A DNA stretch of 64,000 nt. Origin: RGIG426 sp045639905 (GTDB taxonomy: Bacteria; Bacillota; Clostridia; Oscillospirales; Acutalibacteraceae). The stretch lies in assembly GCA_045639905.1 (NCBI GenBank), contig JAZUDZ010000040.1, positions 23,090-87,089 of the forward strand, given 5' to 3'. Made by a program: the position numbers and the translations under genes. The notes below the pieces were generated by a model that did not search any database, was not told the origin of the DNA, and saw nothing but the letters and a program-made list of their open reading frames with translations. This document shows, one piece after another, positions 43,610 to 52,324 of the stretch. The first letter of the stretch is position 1. Each line of letters begins with the position of its first letter.

Positions 43610-43690
43610 CAGAATCACTCCTTTTCTTTGCTATACGATAGCATATTTGAAGATGCCCCGCAAGAAAAGATTATGGATTTTTTGGTTTTT

Positions 43691-43699
43691 GTGATATAC
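43691..43699 (+). promoter_or_regulatory. Extended -10 promoter of the lipid kinase gene
   Basis: TGATATACT carries the TGn extension and TATACT (43694-43699), with no good -35. It is about 27 bases upstream of the start codon. Confidence 0.45.
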
Positions 43700-43725
43700 T
43701 AAATATATATGGAGGTGAGAAACGT

Positions 43726-44682
43726 ATGCTGTTTTGGAAAAAGAAAAAAGAACTGGACAAGGAACTGCTTTTGGTGATTAATCCGTGTGCGGGACATAAG
43801 CAAGGAATGCGTTTCTTGCATCTGATTAAGGAGCAATTGGAAGTCGGGGGATACCGCACGGATGTGTATAAAACATCGGCTCGCGGTGACGCTACGGACT
43901 ATGTGGAAAGAAACTCCCTTTGGTATGATGCCGTTGTGGCCGTCGGTGGGGACGGTACACTGAACGAAGTCATTGCCGGACTGATGAAAGCCAAAACGGA
44001 AATCCCGGTTGGCTACATTCCCGCCGGCAGTACAAACGATCTGGCCAGCAGTCTCGGCTTGTCTCCCATTCCGACACAAGCTGCGGCGGATATCGCAAAC
44101 GGTACAATCCAAACGATGGATATCGGAGAGTTTAACGGACGTCCGTTTACCTATGTTGCTTCCTGCGGCATCTTCACGCATGCATCCTACACGGCCCCTC
44201 AGCAGATCAAAAACATTTTCGGTCATTTGGCCTATATTTTTGAAGGTATCAAGGATCTTAAAACCATCCATCCCATTCATCTGAAGGCAGAGACGGAGGA
44301 GGGCACATATGAGGATGACTACATTTTCGCCGCTTTGTGTAATTCCACGTCCTGCGGTGGTGTTCTGAAACTGGACAAAAATCAGGTGGACCTGAACGAC
44401 GGGCTTTTGGAACTCCTTTTGATTCACATGCCGAAGGATGTGCTGGAGCTCGGACAAATTGCAGCAGCGCTGACATCTCACAAATATGCGGAGTGCCCGT
44501 ATCTGGAGTTCCATTCGGTATCGTCCGTCACAATCACCGCGCCACCGGATGAACCGTGGACGCTGGACGGAGAACGGGAAGATGGAGCGGAAACCATTGT
44601 TATTAAGAATCATTATAACGCCTATCGCCTGTTACATCGAAAAAAAGTCGGTCACGAAGTGAAAAAAAGAATGAGTGACTGA
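43726..44682 (+). CDS. YegS/DgkB-type lipid kinase (diacylglycerol kinase catalytic domain)
   Basis: 318 residues. The ATP-binding NPCAGHK, the catalytic VGGDGTLNEVIAGL and the PAGSTNDLASSLG motif define the DAGK catalytic family (YegS/BmrU/DgkB). A beta-rich C-terminal domain ends near PWTLDGE. In Bacillus, DgkB recycles diacylglycerol released by lipoteichoic acid synthesis. The LtaS-like gene less than 1 kb away supports that reading, but the lipid substrate is not proven. A GGAGGTG site precedes the ATG by 9 bases. Confidence 0.88.
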   Translation: MLFWKKKKELDKELLLVINPCAGHKQGMRFLHLIKEQLEVGGYRTDVYKTSARGDATDYVERNSLWYDAVVAVGGDGTLNEVIAGLMKAKTEIPVGYIPAGSTNDLASSLGLSPIPTQAAADIANGTIQTMDIGEFNGRPFTYVASCGIFTHASYTAPQQIKNIFGHLAYIFEGIKDLKTIHPIHLKAETEEGTYEDDYIFAALCNSTSCGGVLKLDKNQVDLNDGLLELLLIHMPKDVLELGQIAAALTSHKYAECPYLEFHSVSSVTITAPPDEPWTLDGEREDGAETIVIKNHYNAYRLLHRKKVGHEVKKRMSD

Positions 44683-44697
44683 GTTTCCTTGTTTTTC

Positions 44698-44727
44698 TTG
44701 ACAACCGACCTATATAGTAGATATAAT
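44698..44727 (+). promoter_or_regulatory. Promoter of the T-box/pheST transcript
   Basis: TTGACA (44698-44703), an 18-base spacer and TATAAT (44722-44727). Confidence 0.85.
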
Positions 44728-44732
44728 AGCAA

Positions 44733-44978
44733 ATGATATCGGCTATGACGAAGTGCGCTTTGTGAATAAACGAGCAACAGGAAGAGGGTTCACCGACTGA
44801 GAGACCTTCGGCCCGCGTCACACGGCATTTCCCTTCTGAGCTTCCTGCGTGAACGGTCAGTAGTGCAGGACGGGACATCCCGTTACAGATGCAAAAGAGG
44901 CAGCCTTTGCTGCAACTTGGGTGGTACCACGGAGTTTACAGCTTCGTCCCTTGGAGGACGGAGCTGTTTTATTTTTTT
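44733..44978 (+). promoter_or_regulatory. T-box leader controlling pheST
   Basis: A leader of about 245 bases ends in the T-box element TGGGTGGTACCACGG (44918-44932), then a terminator stem (44939-44949 with 44956-44966) and a T-run. T-box RNAs bind uncharged tRNA through a specifier codon and an antiterminator bulge, raising expression when charging falls. The GACTGAGAGACC stretch (44795-44806) carries the AG-rich bulge of stem I. Phe is assigned because pheS follows. UUC triplets occur at 44807-44809 and 44841-44843, but I did not fix the specifier by folding. Confidence 0.92.
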
Positions 44979-45005
44979 GTAACAAACCGAAATTGAGGTG
45001 GAAAT

Positions 45006-46028
45006 ATGGAAGAAAAGATTAAAGAACTGCGCGCACAGGTGGAAGAGTCCCTGGCGACTGTGCAGTCCAAGGAAGATTTGGCTGCATTTTGGCAGACATT
45101 TCTCAGCAAAAAGGGAAGCATTCCCGGTCTAATGAAAGGTCTCGGTGCCTGTGCACCCGAAGAGCGCCCGGCCATGGGTAAACTGATTAACGAGTTTAAG
45201 GACCAGGTGCAAAAGCAGTATGAGGAAATGGCTGCTCAAATGGAAGAGAAGGAACTTGCGGAGCGCAACCTCAGCGAGCAGGTGGATATTACCATGCCGT
45301 CAAAGAAGCGGACTCCCGGTGCTCTTCACCCGATTACCATCACGAAAAACCAAATGATGGACGTGTTCTCGGGAATGGGCTTTGAAATTTACGAGGGACC
45401 GGAAATCGAAGACGATGAGCACAATTTTACCAGTTTGAATGTTGCCAAAAACCATCCGGCCCGTGATATGCAGGATACCTTCTACGTAACGGAGGATATT
45501 TTGCTTCGTACGCATACAAGTCCAGGACAGATTCGTGTGATGAATGCGAAAAAGCCGCCGATTAAGGTGCTGGTTCCCGGACGTGTGTTCCGTTCTGACA
45601 GTGATGCGACGCACTCGCCGCAGTTCCATCAGATGGAAGGCCTGGTTGTGGATAAAGGAATCACTCTTTGTGATTTGCAGGGAATGCTGGATGAATTCGT
45701 TAAGAAGATTTTCGGCGGCGACGTAAAAACCCGTTTGCGTCCCAGTTATTTCCCGTTTACCGAGCCCAGCGTCGAGGTGGATGTCAGTTGCTTTGAGTGC
45801 GGCGGCAAAGGCTGCAGTCTCTGCAAAGGAACCGGTTGGATTGAGGTTCTTGGCGGTGGTATTGTTCACCACAAGGTTCTGGAGAATTGCGGAATTGATC
45901 CTAGTGAATACTCCGGACTGGCTTTCGGTATCGGTATTGAGCGTATCGCCATGCTGAAATATGGTATTAACAACATCGGACTGCTGTATGAGAACGATTT
46001 ACGTTTCTTAAAGCAGTTTAAGGATTAA
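45006..46028 (+). CDS. pheS: Phenylalanine--tRNA ligase alpha subunit
   Basis: 340 residues. A helical N-terminal coiled-coil (1-85) binds tRNA. The class II catalytic core shows LHPITITKNQMMDVFSGMGF, the motif 2 region RTHTSPGQIRVM, GRVFRSDSDATHSPQFHQME and the motif 3 FGIGIERIAML. A CFECGGKGCSLCKG insertion holds four cysteines, likely a zinc knuckle. With PheT it forms the heterotetramer that charges tRNA-Phe. It is under the upstream T-box, with GAGGTG before the ATG. pheT follows by 15 bases. Confidence 0.98.
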   Translation: MEEKIKELRAQVEESLATVQSKEDLAAFWQTFLSKKGSIPGLMKGLGACAPEERPAMGKLINEFKDQVQKQYEEMAAQMEEKELAERNLSEQVDITMPSKKRTPGALHPITITKNQMMDVFSGMGFEIYEGPEIEDDEHNFTSLNVAKNHPARDMQDTFYVTEDILLRTHTSPGQIRVMNAKKPPIKVLVPGRVFRSDSDATHSPQFHQMEGLVVDKGITLCDLQGMLDEFVKKIFGGDVKTRLRPSYFPFTEPSVEVDVSCFECGGKGCSLCKGTGWIEVLGGGIVHHKVLENCGIDPSEYSGLAFGIGIERIAMLKYGINNIGLLYENDLRFLKQFKD

Positions 46029-46043
46029 GGGAGGCGACGAACA

Positions 46044-48485
46044 ATGAAAGTACCGTTTAGTTGGCTCAAGGAGTTCGTCGACATCGACGTCACGGCACAG
46101 GAACTGGAAACGAAACTGTTTGACTGTGGTTTTGAGGTCGAGGAACTGATTGAAGTCGGTCATGACATTTCAGGTGTTGTGGTCGGTCTCGTAAAAGAAT
46201 GTGAACCGATTCCGGACACCCATTTGCACGTATGTCAGGTGGATGCCGGCACCGGAGAATTACTCCAAATTTGCTGCGGCGCGGACAATGTATGTGTCGG
46301 TAAAAAATTCCCGGTGGCTTTGGACGGGGCAACCGTTTTGGCAACGGGAAAAGACCACAAGACGATTGAGGGCGTTGCGAAAATCAAAAAAGGAAAACTC
46401 AGAGGATATGACAGCTTCGGTATGCTTTGCAGCGGAACGGAGCTCGGCTTAAATGACGATTTGTACCCGGGTGCGGATTATTTCGGACTTTTGGTGCTTC
46501 CGGATGACGCCGAAATCGGTGCGGACATTAAACCGCTGGTCGGAATGGATGATTATATTTTTGATATTTCCATTACGGCCAACCGTGCTGACTGTCAATC
46601 GGTTCTCGGTATCGCACGCGAAGTGGCGGCGGTTCTGAACAAGCCTTTAAAAATGCCGGCCACCGATTATACCTGTACGGATTATGTATTTGACGGCCTT
46701 CAGATTCGTGTGGATGCACCGGATCTTTGCCCTCGTTATTTGGGACATGCCGTTCACAATATTACCCCGACCACCTCTCCGGCATGGATGCGTCGGTATC
46801 TTGCCTTGAGCGGCCTTCGCAGTATTTCCAACGTGGTGGATATTACCAACTATGTTATGCTGGAAATCGGACAGCCGATGCATGCCTTTGATATGGATAC
46901 GCTGGAAAGCAAGCAGATTATCGTTCGTCGTGCCAATCCCGGTGAAAAGATTGTGACGCTGGATGAGAAAGAGTTTACTCTGACGGATCAGAATCTGGTG
47001 ATTTGTGACGGGAGCAAACCGGTGGCTTTGGCCGGCGTTATGGGTGGTTTGAACAGTGAAATTACGGAGAACACCACTCAGCTTTTGTTTGAATCCGCCA
47101 AGTTCATGCGTGACAACATTCGAAAAACAGCCAGAAGCCTCGGACAGAATACCGATTCCTCTTCCCATTTCGAAAAGGGTATTTCGGAATACAGCGTAGA
47201 ACTGGGTATGGCCCGTGCACTTCATCTGATTCAGGAACTCGGTTGCGGTGAAATTACTTCGAGTGCCTTTGATTGCTCGGCCGGCGCTCCGCGTGTGGGC
47301 AAAAGTTTTACGGCCACCTTCAGCGGGATTAATAAAATTCTCGGTATTTCCGTTCCGAAAGAAGAAGTTTTGGCCATCCTGAAGAAACTGAATTTTGAAG
47401 TGGAGGCCGATGGTGATACCATGCAGGTGGTAGCTCCCCGGTATCGTGAGGATATTGAGGTGGGTGAGCCTGATTTGGCGGAAGAGATTATCCGCGAATA
47501 CGGATACGGTCATTTGGTCCCCACATTCCTGAAATCGGCTGCCGTAACAAACGGTGGATTGAATAAAGCTCAGCAGCATGCGGCAAAGGTTAAAACGACT
47601 ATGTGTGCGGAAGGCTTTTATGAGGTTTCAACTTTAGCCTTCTATGCAGACAGCGACTTGGATGCGGTTCGTTTGGCTGCAGATGCACCGGAACGCAACG
47701 CCATTCATTTGCTGAATCCGATTTCTTCCAATTTGACGACAATGCGCACTTTGCTGGTTCCGTCCATGCTCCATACGGTTGTTGAAAACCTGAAGCGCGG
47801 AAATAACGGCGGCCGTATTTTCGAAATGGGCAATGTATATCGGCCGAAGCAGGTACCGATGACGGAACTCCCCTTGGAAATCCCGCATGTCGGATTTGCC
47901 GTGTTCGGTGATGAGGAAGACTTCTTTACGGTGAAAGGTGCTGTGGAGTCTCTCGGTGAGGCATTTGGCTTAACCTTTACCTTTGAGCGTGCCACCGATG
48001 TACCGTACTTGCACCCGGGTGTTGCCGCTGATATTATGTGCGGAGATACCAAAATCGGTTGTTTCGGAAAACTGGCCAACGAAATCGTGAAAGATTTGGA
48101 TTTGCCGAAAGACAGCAAAGAAAGCCATCCGATTTATCTCGGAGAAATTGATTATTCCGTTTTGGAACCGCTGATTCCCGATGTGGTTCGATATCAGCCG
48201 ATTTCCGAGTTCCCGGATGCCAAACGCGACCTTTCTTTGGTTGTTGACGAAAGCATGGCCTGCGGCGATATCGTAAGCGAAATCAAGAACGCCTGCAAGC
48301 AGGTGACAGATGTAGCACTCTTTGATATTTATCGCGGTGAGCAGATTGGAGAAGGAAAGAAGAGCATGAGTTTCAGCATTTCCTTCGCTGCCGGTGAAAA
48401 AGCATTGGATCCGGCTGACCTGGATCGATTCATTAAAAAGATTCTAGGTAATCTTAAATATCGTTTGAATATTGATATTCGCTGA
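46044..48485 (+). CDS. pheT: Phenylalanine--tRNA ligase beta subunit
   Basis: 813 residues, full length. It has an N-terminal EMAP-like tRNA-binding domain (about 40-155, with HLHVCQVDAG), the B3/B4 editing domain, the B5 domain (YGYGHLVPTF region), a degenerate class II core and the C-terminal FDX-ACB anticodon-binding domain (YQPISEFPDAKRDLSLVVD). It partners PheS. GGGAGG lies before the ATG. The operon ends at a 16 bp hairpin terminator. Confidence 0.98.
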   Translation: MKVPFSWLKEFVDIDVTAQELETKLFDCGFEVEELIEVGHDISGVVVGLVKECEPIPDTHLHVCQVDAGTGELLQICCGADNVCVGKKFPVALDGATVLATGKDHKTIEGVAKIKKGKLRGYDSFGMLCSGTELGLNDDLYPGADYFGLLVLPDDAEIGADIKPLVGMDDYIFDISITANRADCQSVLGIAREVAAVLNKPLKMPATDYTCTDYVFDGLQIRVDAPDLCPRYLGHAVHNITPTTSPAWMRRYLALSGLRSISNVVDITNYVMLEIGQPMHAFDMDTLESKQIIVRRANPGEKIVTLDEKEFTLTDQNLVICDGSKPVALAGVMGGLNSEITENTTQLLFESAKFMRDNIRKTARSLGQNTDSSSHFEKGISEYSVELGMARALHLIQELGCGEITSSAFDCSAGAPRVGKSFTATFSGINKILGISVPKEEVLAILKKLNFEVEADGDTMQVVAPRYREDIEVGEPDLAEEIIREYGYGHLVPTFLKSAAVTNGGLNKAQQHAAKVKTTMCAEGFYEVSTLAFYADSDLDAVRLAADAPERNAIHLLNPISSNLTTMRTLLVPSMLHTVVENLKRGNNGGRIFEMGNVYRPKQVPMTELPLEIPHVGFAVFGDEEDFFTVKGAVESLGEAFGLTFTFERATDVPYLHPGVAADIMCGDTKIGCFGKLANEIVKDLDLPKDSKESHPIYLGEIDYSVLEPLIPDVVRYQPISEFPDAKRDLSLVVDESMACGDIVSEIKNACKQVTDVALFDIYRGEQIGEGKKSMSFSISFAAGEKALDPADLDRFIKKILGNLKYRLNIDIR

Positions 48486-48486
48486 C

Positions 48487-48535
48487 AAAAAACAAGCGAC
48501 TGAAAAATTTCAGTCGCTTGTTTCTTTTTTCTTGT
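48487..48535. terminator. Bidirectional terminator between pheT and dgt
   Basis: Up to 16 bp of perfect stem (48490-48505 with 48508-48523), flanked by an A-run and a T-run, so it can serve both convergent genes. Confidence 0.93.
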
Positions 48536-48585
48536 TACGCGGTAAATGACGAAGGGGAACTTTTTGCATGGCATATCTATGTGCG

Positions 48586-49797
48586 TTAAAAGTCCGTCTT
48601 TTTTCGAAAATAATTTCGATATTGAATATTTAGGTGAGATCCAGGGAACAGGTAATCGTACAAATCCACCATATAGTCGTCGGTCATACTGGCAATGTAA
48701 TCCACAACAATTTGATGGGGTTCGGTCTCTGCGTAAGGAACGTCTCGTTCATAATGGGCTTTTTCAATATAATCAATGTGTTGGGTGAAAATGGGAGACG
48801 TAGTACGGTTGTCTTGCAAATCTTTTAGAAAATGAACATATAAGCGTTCTAAAATCGGCTGAACGATGGTATTCATCTGTGTTTTTACGATATCGTTCTC
48901 ATAAATGAGAGCATAGTTCTCTTTCTTTGCCGCTTTCACGGCCTCAAAATGGTCGGTGTCCATTTTGATATAGGGTTTTCCGTAACTGTTTTCAATAATA
49001 TTGACAATCAGGTTGTTTATAATTTCAGCATTAATGGTTCCGATGGCTCCTTCGGAATAAGCATCTTCCGGGCGAAGCTTGGTTCGTGCGGCATCCTGAC
49101 GGTCTTTCCCTAAATAGGCGATGATATCGGAAACGCGGACAACACACCCCTCCAAGGTGTTCGGAATTAACGAGGCGATTTTGTCGGGGTTTTTAATGCA
49201 TGCTTCTATTTGGTCGTCAAAGAGAGAAAATTCGGTTTGCGCTTTTGGGTAATAGGCATCCAGCTCCATTTCGCCGTTGTGAGAAGCAATACCGTTTAGA
49301 GTTTGCAAACTGATGTTATAGGGAAAAATCTGGTCCAAAACGCGAACGGACTGAAGGTTGTGTGCAAAATGACGACCGGTTTCCGCGGCAGATACGATAT
49401 CCAGAAATTTTTCTCCGGCATGTCCAAACGGAGTGTGGCCGATATCGTGTCCGAGGGCAATGGCTTCGATTAAATCCAAATTCAAATGAAGTGCCTTGCC
49501 AATGGTGCGGGCAATACGGGATACCAGCTGCACATGTAAACCACGCCGTGTGATATCATCGTTCTTGTATAAGGAAAAAACCTGGGTCTTGTCCGCATAG
49601 CGGTTATAAAACGGGCAGTGCATGATTTTGTCAATATCGCGAATGAACGCGGTACGCCACACATTGGCCGTGTCCTTATCCATCTTGCGGCGGATGACAT
49701 CCGCATCCGAAAATGCATAGGAAACGAAGGTGCCTGTTTGATTTTCGTATTCGATTCGTTCACTGAGTTCCTTGGATAGTTGTTCGTATTGCGGCAT
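48586..49797 (-). CDS. dgt: dGTPase-like dNTP triphosphohydrolase
   Basis: 403 residues from ATG 49797, with AAAGGAGGTG just upstream. The HD-domain metal site is visible as HVQLVSRIARTIGKAL, then LGHDIGHTPFGHAGE, with a later VRVSDIIAYLGKD aspartate. DKTQVF is the N-terminal dGTPase motif. It hydrolyses dNTPs to nucleosides and triphosphate, balancing nucleotide pools. It is transcribed alone, convergent with pheT. Confidence 0.9.
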   Translation of the reverse strand: MPQYEQLSKELSERIEYENQTGTFVSYAFSDADVIRRKMDKDTANVWRTAFIRDIDKIMHCPFYNRYADKTQVFSLYKNDDITRRGLHVQLVSRIARTIGKALHLNLDLIEAIALGHDIGHTPFGHAGEKFLDIVSAAETGRHFAHNLQSVRVLDQIFPYNISLQTLNGIASHNGEMELDAYYPKAQTEFSLFDDQIEACIKNPDKIASLIPNTLEGCVVRVSDIIAYLGKDRQDAARTKLRPEDAYSEGAIGTINAEIINNLIVNIIENSYGKPYIKMDTDHFEAVKAAKKENYALIYENDIVKTQMNTIVQPILERLYVHFLKDLQDNRTTSPIFTQHIDYIEKAHYERDVPYAETEPHQIVVDYIASMTDDYMVDLYDYLFPGSHLNIQYRNYFRKKTDF

Positions 49798-49867
49798 ACA
49801 TCCACCTCCTTTTTTTGCATTATACTCCATTTTTGATTTGACGGTCAATGATTTGAAAGGACCTTTT

Positions 49868-49895
49868 TTGACATGGGGATGAATTGTGCTATAAT
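49868..49895 (+). promoter_or_regulatory. Promoter of the 60-residue protein gene
   Basis: TTGACA (49868-49873), a 16-base spacer and TATAAT (49890-49895) preceded by TGC (extended -10). Confidence 0.85.
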
Positions 49896-49916
49896 GGTGC
49901 CAAAGAAGGTGTAACC

Positions 49917-50099
49917 ATGGATGATACAAAGAAATGGGAGCTGTTAAGCCCGGAAGAGAAAAAGGTACAGCTCTACCTAAATCAAAAGAAAACACTGGAT
50001 TTGTTTTTGCAAAAGGGAACCATCACACAGGCTCAGTATGACAAGAGTTTTGGAGACCTTACGGAAAAAATGGGGATGCAGGAATACAAGAATCCGTAA
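49917..50099 (+). CDS. Small SHOCT-like protein
   Basis: 60 residues from ATG 49917 (AGAAGGTG upstream). The C-terminal part FLQKGTITQAQYDKSFGDLTEKMG resembles the short helical SHOCT/zinc-ribbon-tail motif found in many small bacterial proteins. A near-consensus promoter and a perfect 14 bp terminator show it is a real, independently expressed gene. The function is unknown. Confidence 0.75.
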   Translation: MDDTKKWELLSPEEKKVQLYLNQKKTLDLFLQKGTITQAQYDKSFGDLTEKMGMQEYKNP

Positions 50100-50101
50100 C
50101 A

Positions 50102-50141
50102 AAAAGCCATGGCGTTTGTAGACGCCATGGCTTTTACTTTT
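50102..50141. terminator. Bidirectional terminator after the small protein gene
   Basis: A perfect 14 bp stem (50102-50115 with 50122-50135) and a 6-base loop, A-run before and T-run after. It also ends the convergent dockerin gene at 50152. Confidence 0.92.
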
Positions 50142-50151
50142 TTGCAATTTG

Positions 50152-51123
50152 TTAGGCAATGTTAGCCAGCTTTTTACGAAGGCCTAGAACATCCTTCATA
50201 TCAATACTGCCGTCGCCGTTAAAATCTGCGTTGTCGAGATTGATTTTTGCATCCAATCCGGCAATGTAACGACGCATCATCAAAACGTCTTTCATATCCA
50301 AACCGCCGTCGTCGTTTGCATCTCCGGCAAGAATGTCGGAAGAAGAAACATCAGGGGCGCTTGTGGGCTCCGTGGTCGGAGCAACGGTTGTGGTGGGTTT
50401 CTCGGTTTTTTCGGTAGTGGTGGTGGAAGGCGGTGTGCCGAAGCGGGCTTTCATCTTGGTGAACTTGATGTGATCCCAAACGACATTGCCATAGCCACCG
50501 ATAACGGTGATATAATAGTTGTTTTCAATCATAGCCGGAATTTCTTCGTAGCATCTGGCTTTTACTTCAACAAAGTCATTGCCGATCGGCAGCTTATCAC
50601 CTTCGTCAAACCAGAACTCAAAGTAGTAGTTGCTTTCGGTGTAAACCAGGATGGAACCGATGGTATCGTCGTCCATGCCGCTTTCCAGCACATATTTGGA
50701 ATTGTGCCACATATCGTAATCAATGGAGCCATCCTCGATATAACCGCTGATGGTGATTTCATAATAGTCGCCCTCTTCCGGGTTGATCGGGCCACCATAG
50801 CCGTTAATGCTGTACATACAGAAACTGTTGTAATAGCCGGCAACGTCCTGCAGGCAGGCATAGGCCTTTTCTTCTTTGGTAACCGGTCCGTCCGGCGTAT
50901 AGTCAAAAATGGTTTGCTCTTCGAAGTAGGTGGGGGTGGGTTTGCCGTTTGTGGTGGATGTGGTAATCGGCTCTTCGGCGGAGTTTTCCCCGCTTACATC
51001 TACGCTCTCTTCTTGAGTGACACTGGTATCTCTGAGGAGCCCGGCGGAAGTGAAGCAAACACACAGGCTGACAACCAATGTGCAGGCCAGAACAACGCTG
51101 ACGATTTTCAAAATACGATTCAT
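50152..51123 (-). CDS. Secreted dockerin-containing protein of unknown function
   Basis: 323 residues. A signal peptide (about 1-27) is followed by an acidic Ser/Thr linker. A ~160-residue beta-rich domain (about 65-228) holds YNSFCMYSINGYGGP and a Gly/Tyr-rich ITVIGGYGNVVWDHIKF that I do not recognise. A second Thr/Pro linker leads to two C-terminal dockerin-type repeats (AGDANDDGGLDMKDVLMMRRYIAGL and NGDGSIDMKDVLGLRKKL, the first truncated at its start here). AAGGAGA supports the start. The unrecognised domain could bind a carbohydrate, given its position, but nothing proves this. Confidence 0.78.
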   Translation of the reverse strand: MNRILKIVSVVLACTLVVSLCVCFTSAGLLRDTSVTQEESVDVSGENSAEEPITTSTTNGKPTPTYFEEQTIFDYTPDGPVTKEEKAYACLQDVAGYYNSFCMYSINGYGGPINPEEGDYYEITISGYIEDGSIDYDMWHNSKYVLESGMDDDTIGSILVYTESNYYFEFWFDEGDKLPIGNDFVEVKARCYEEIPAMIENNYYITVIGGYGNVVWDHIKFTKMKARFGTPPSTTTTEKTEKPTTTVAPTTEPTSAPDVSSSDILAGDANDDGGLDMKDVLMMRRYIAGLDAKINLDNADFNGDGSIDMKDVLGLRKKLANIA

Positions 51124-51228
51124 GATTTAATTCTCCTTGTTTTTTTTGTGCAAAACATTTACGTTGCCCGTTCAGACTTGTGAACTTCTTAAAAAGAGCA
51201 ACCACCGTCGGTGCGACGGTTAATCAAG

Positions 51229-51257
51229 AGTATACAACGAATAGTCCGTTTCGTCAA
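51229..51257 (-). promoter_or_regulatory. Promoter of the 323-residue dockerin protein gene
   Basis: Minus-strand TTGACG (51252-51257), a 17-base spacer and TATACT (51229-51234). The leader is about 100 bases and starts with a GC-rich hairpin (ACCGTC paired with GACGGT, about 51204-51220). Confidence 0.8.
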
Positions 51258-51271
51258 GTTTTGCAATGAAG

Positions 51272-51306
51272 AAAAAGGACCTACCGCCGAAACGGTAAGT
51301 CCTTTT
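51272..51306 (-). terminator. Terminator of the 296-residue dockerin protein gene
   Basis: About 14 of 15 bp pair (AAAAAGGACCTACCG with CGGTAAGTCCTTTTT), with one mismatch and a 6-base loop, T-tailed on the minus strand. Confidence 0.85.
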
Positions 51307-51326
51307 TGGTTACATTATGCTAGATA

Positions 51327-52217
51327 TTAGAGACCTGCAATCTGTCTGCGAAGACCGAGAACGTCTTTCATATCAAGAGCGCTGTCGCCGTTAAAGTCGG
51401 CATTGGCAGCGTTGAAGCCTTCGACTTCCATTTTGGCGATAACCTTACGGATGGCCAAAACGTCTTTCATGTCGAGGTTGCCATCGGCAACGGCGTCACC
51501 GGGGAGAATGTCGCTGGGGGTGTCGTTGGATTCGTCAATAGACTCATCTTCAGAAGCATCCGGAATGCTTTCATCCTGACTGGGTTCTTCAGAAGGCTCG
51601 ACAACGGACTCTTCTTCGGAAGTGGCAGCACTCGGCTCTTTTTCGGTAGTGGATTCCTCTTCGGAAGAGGTGGCTACATCGGCACGGTAAACGACAACTT
51701 TGATGTGGGAAATGGTTACGGTGTCGGTAAAGCCATCATCCGGATTGGCATCGCTGAAGTAGGCTAACTGAGATTTGCCGGACATAAGCGGGGCAAGAAG
51801 GTTGCCTTTCTTATCTTTTGCATCGGCAGCAAATTTCTGAGTGTATGTACCATTATTTGCGCCGATAGCCACACAGCCTTCGGCTTTGTCATCACCCCAG
51901 AACTCGTTGTCACCGGTGAAAAAGCCAGCGACGGAATAACCGCTGCCGCCGGAAACAGAACCGGTGGTGGTAACGAGATAATACTCGTTGCCTTCAATGT
52001 AGCCATTGTCAACAATGTCTTTCTGGACGATAGCATCAAGATCATCATTGTTGATTTTTTGGCCGTAATTCGTGATGGTCACGGTTTTGGAAAAGTCCTG
52101 ATCAATGAGGACAATTTCCTGCAGTTCGGCTGCAGCACTGAAAGTGAGAGCCATGGTTGCGCCGACAATCAAAGCTAAGGTAGAAACGATTGTGACGACT
52201 TTGAGTAAGTTTTTCAT
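51327..52217 (-). CDS. Secreted dockerin-containing protein with Ser/Glu-rich linker
   Basis: 296 residues. A signal peptide (about 1-30, ending FSAAA) is followed by a beta-rich domain (about 31-180). A Ser/Glu-rich linker of about 50 residues (with EEES and SEED repeats) comes next, then two dockerin-type repeats at the C-terminus (DMKDVLAIRKVIAKM and DMKDVLGLRRQIAGL). The N-terminal domain (GSVSGGSGYSVAGFFTGDNEFWGDD) is unrecognised and could be a binding module. GGAGGAATT lies before the ATG. It is a separate transcription unit. Confidence 0.78.
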   Translation of the reverse strand: MKNLLKVVTIVSTLALIVGATMALTFSAAAELQEIVLIDQDFSKTVTITNYGQKINNDDLDAIVQKDIVDNGYIEGNEYYLVTTTGSVSGGSGYSVAGFFTGDNEFWGDDKAEGCVAIGANNGTYTQKFAADAKDKKGNLLAPLMSGKSQLAYFSDANPDDGFTDTVTISHIKVVVYRADVATSSEEESTTEKEPSAATSEEESVVEPSEEPSQDESIPDASEDESIDESNDTPSDILPGDAVADGNLDMKDVLAIRKVIAKMEVEGFNAANADFNGDSALDMKDVLGLRRQIAGL

Positions 52218-52288
52218 TGGAATTCCTCCTAAAATATTTTGTCATCTTTTGGTGAGATTCCCATTCTCTCACCATCAAAGACACACCT

Positions 52289-52317
52289 ATTATACATAAA
52301 AGAATAAATAAAGGCAA
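52289..52317 (-). promoter_or_regulatory. Promoter of the 296-residue dockerin protein gene
   Basis: Minus-strand TTGCCT (52312-52317), a 17-base spacer and TATAAT (52289-52294). A 7 bp hairpin (52251-52257 with 52267-52273) lies in the leader. Confidence 0.75.
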
Positions 52318-52324
52318 CAAAAAA

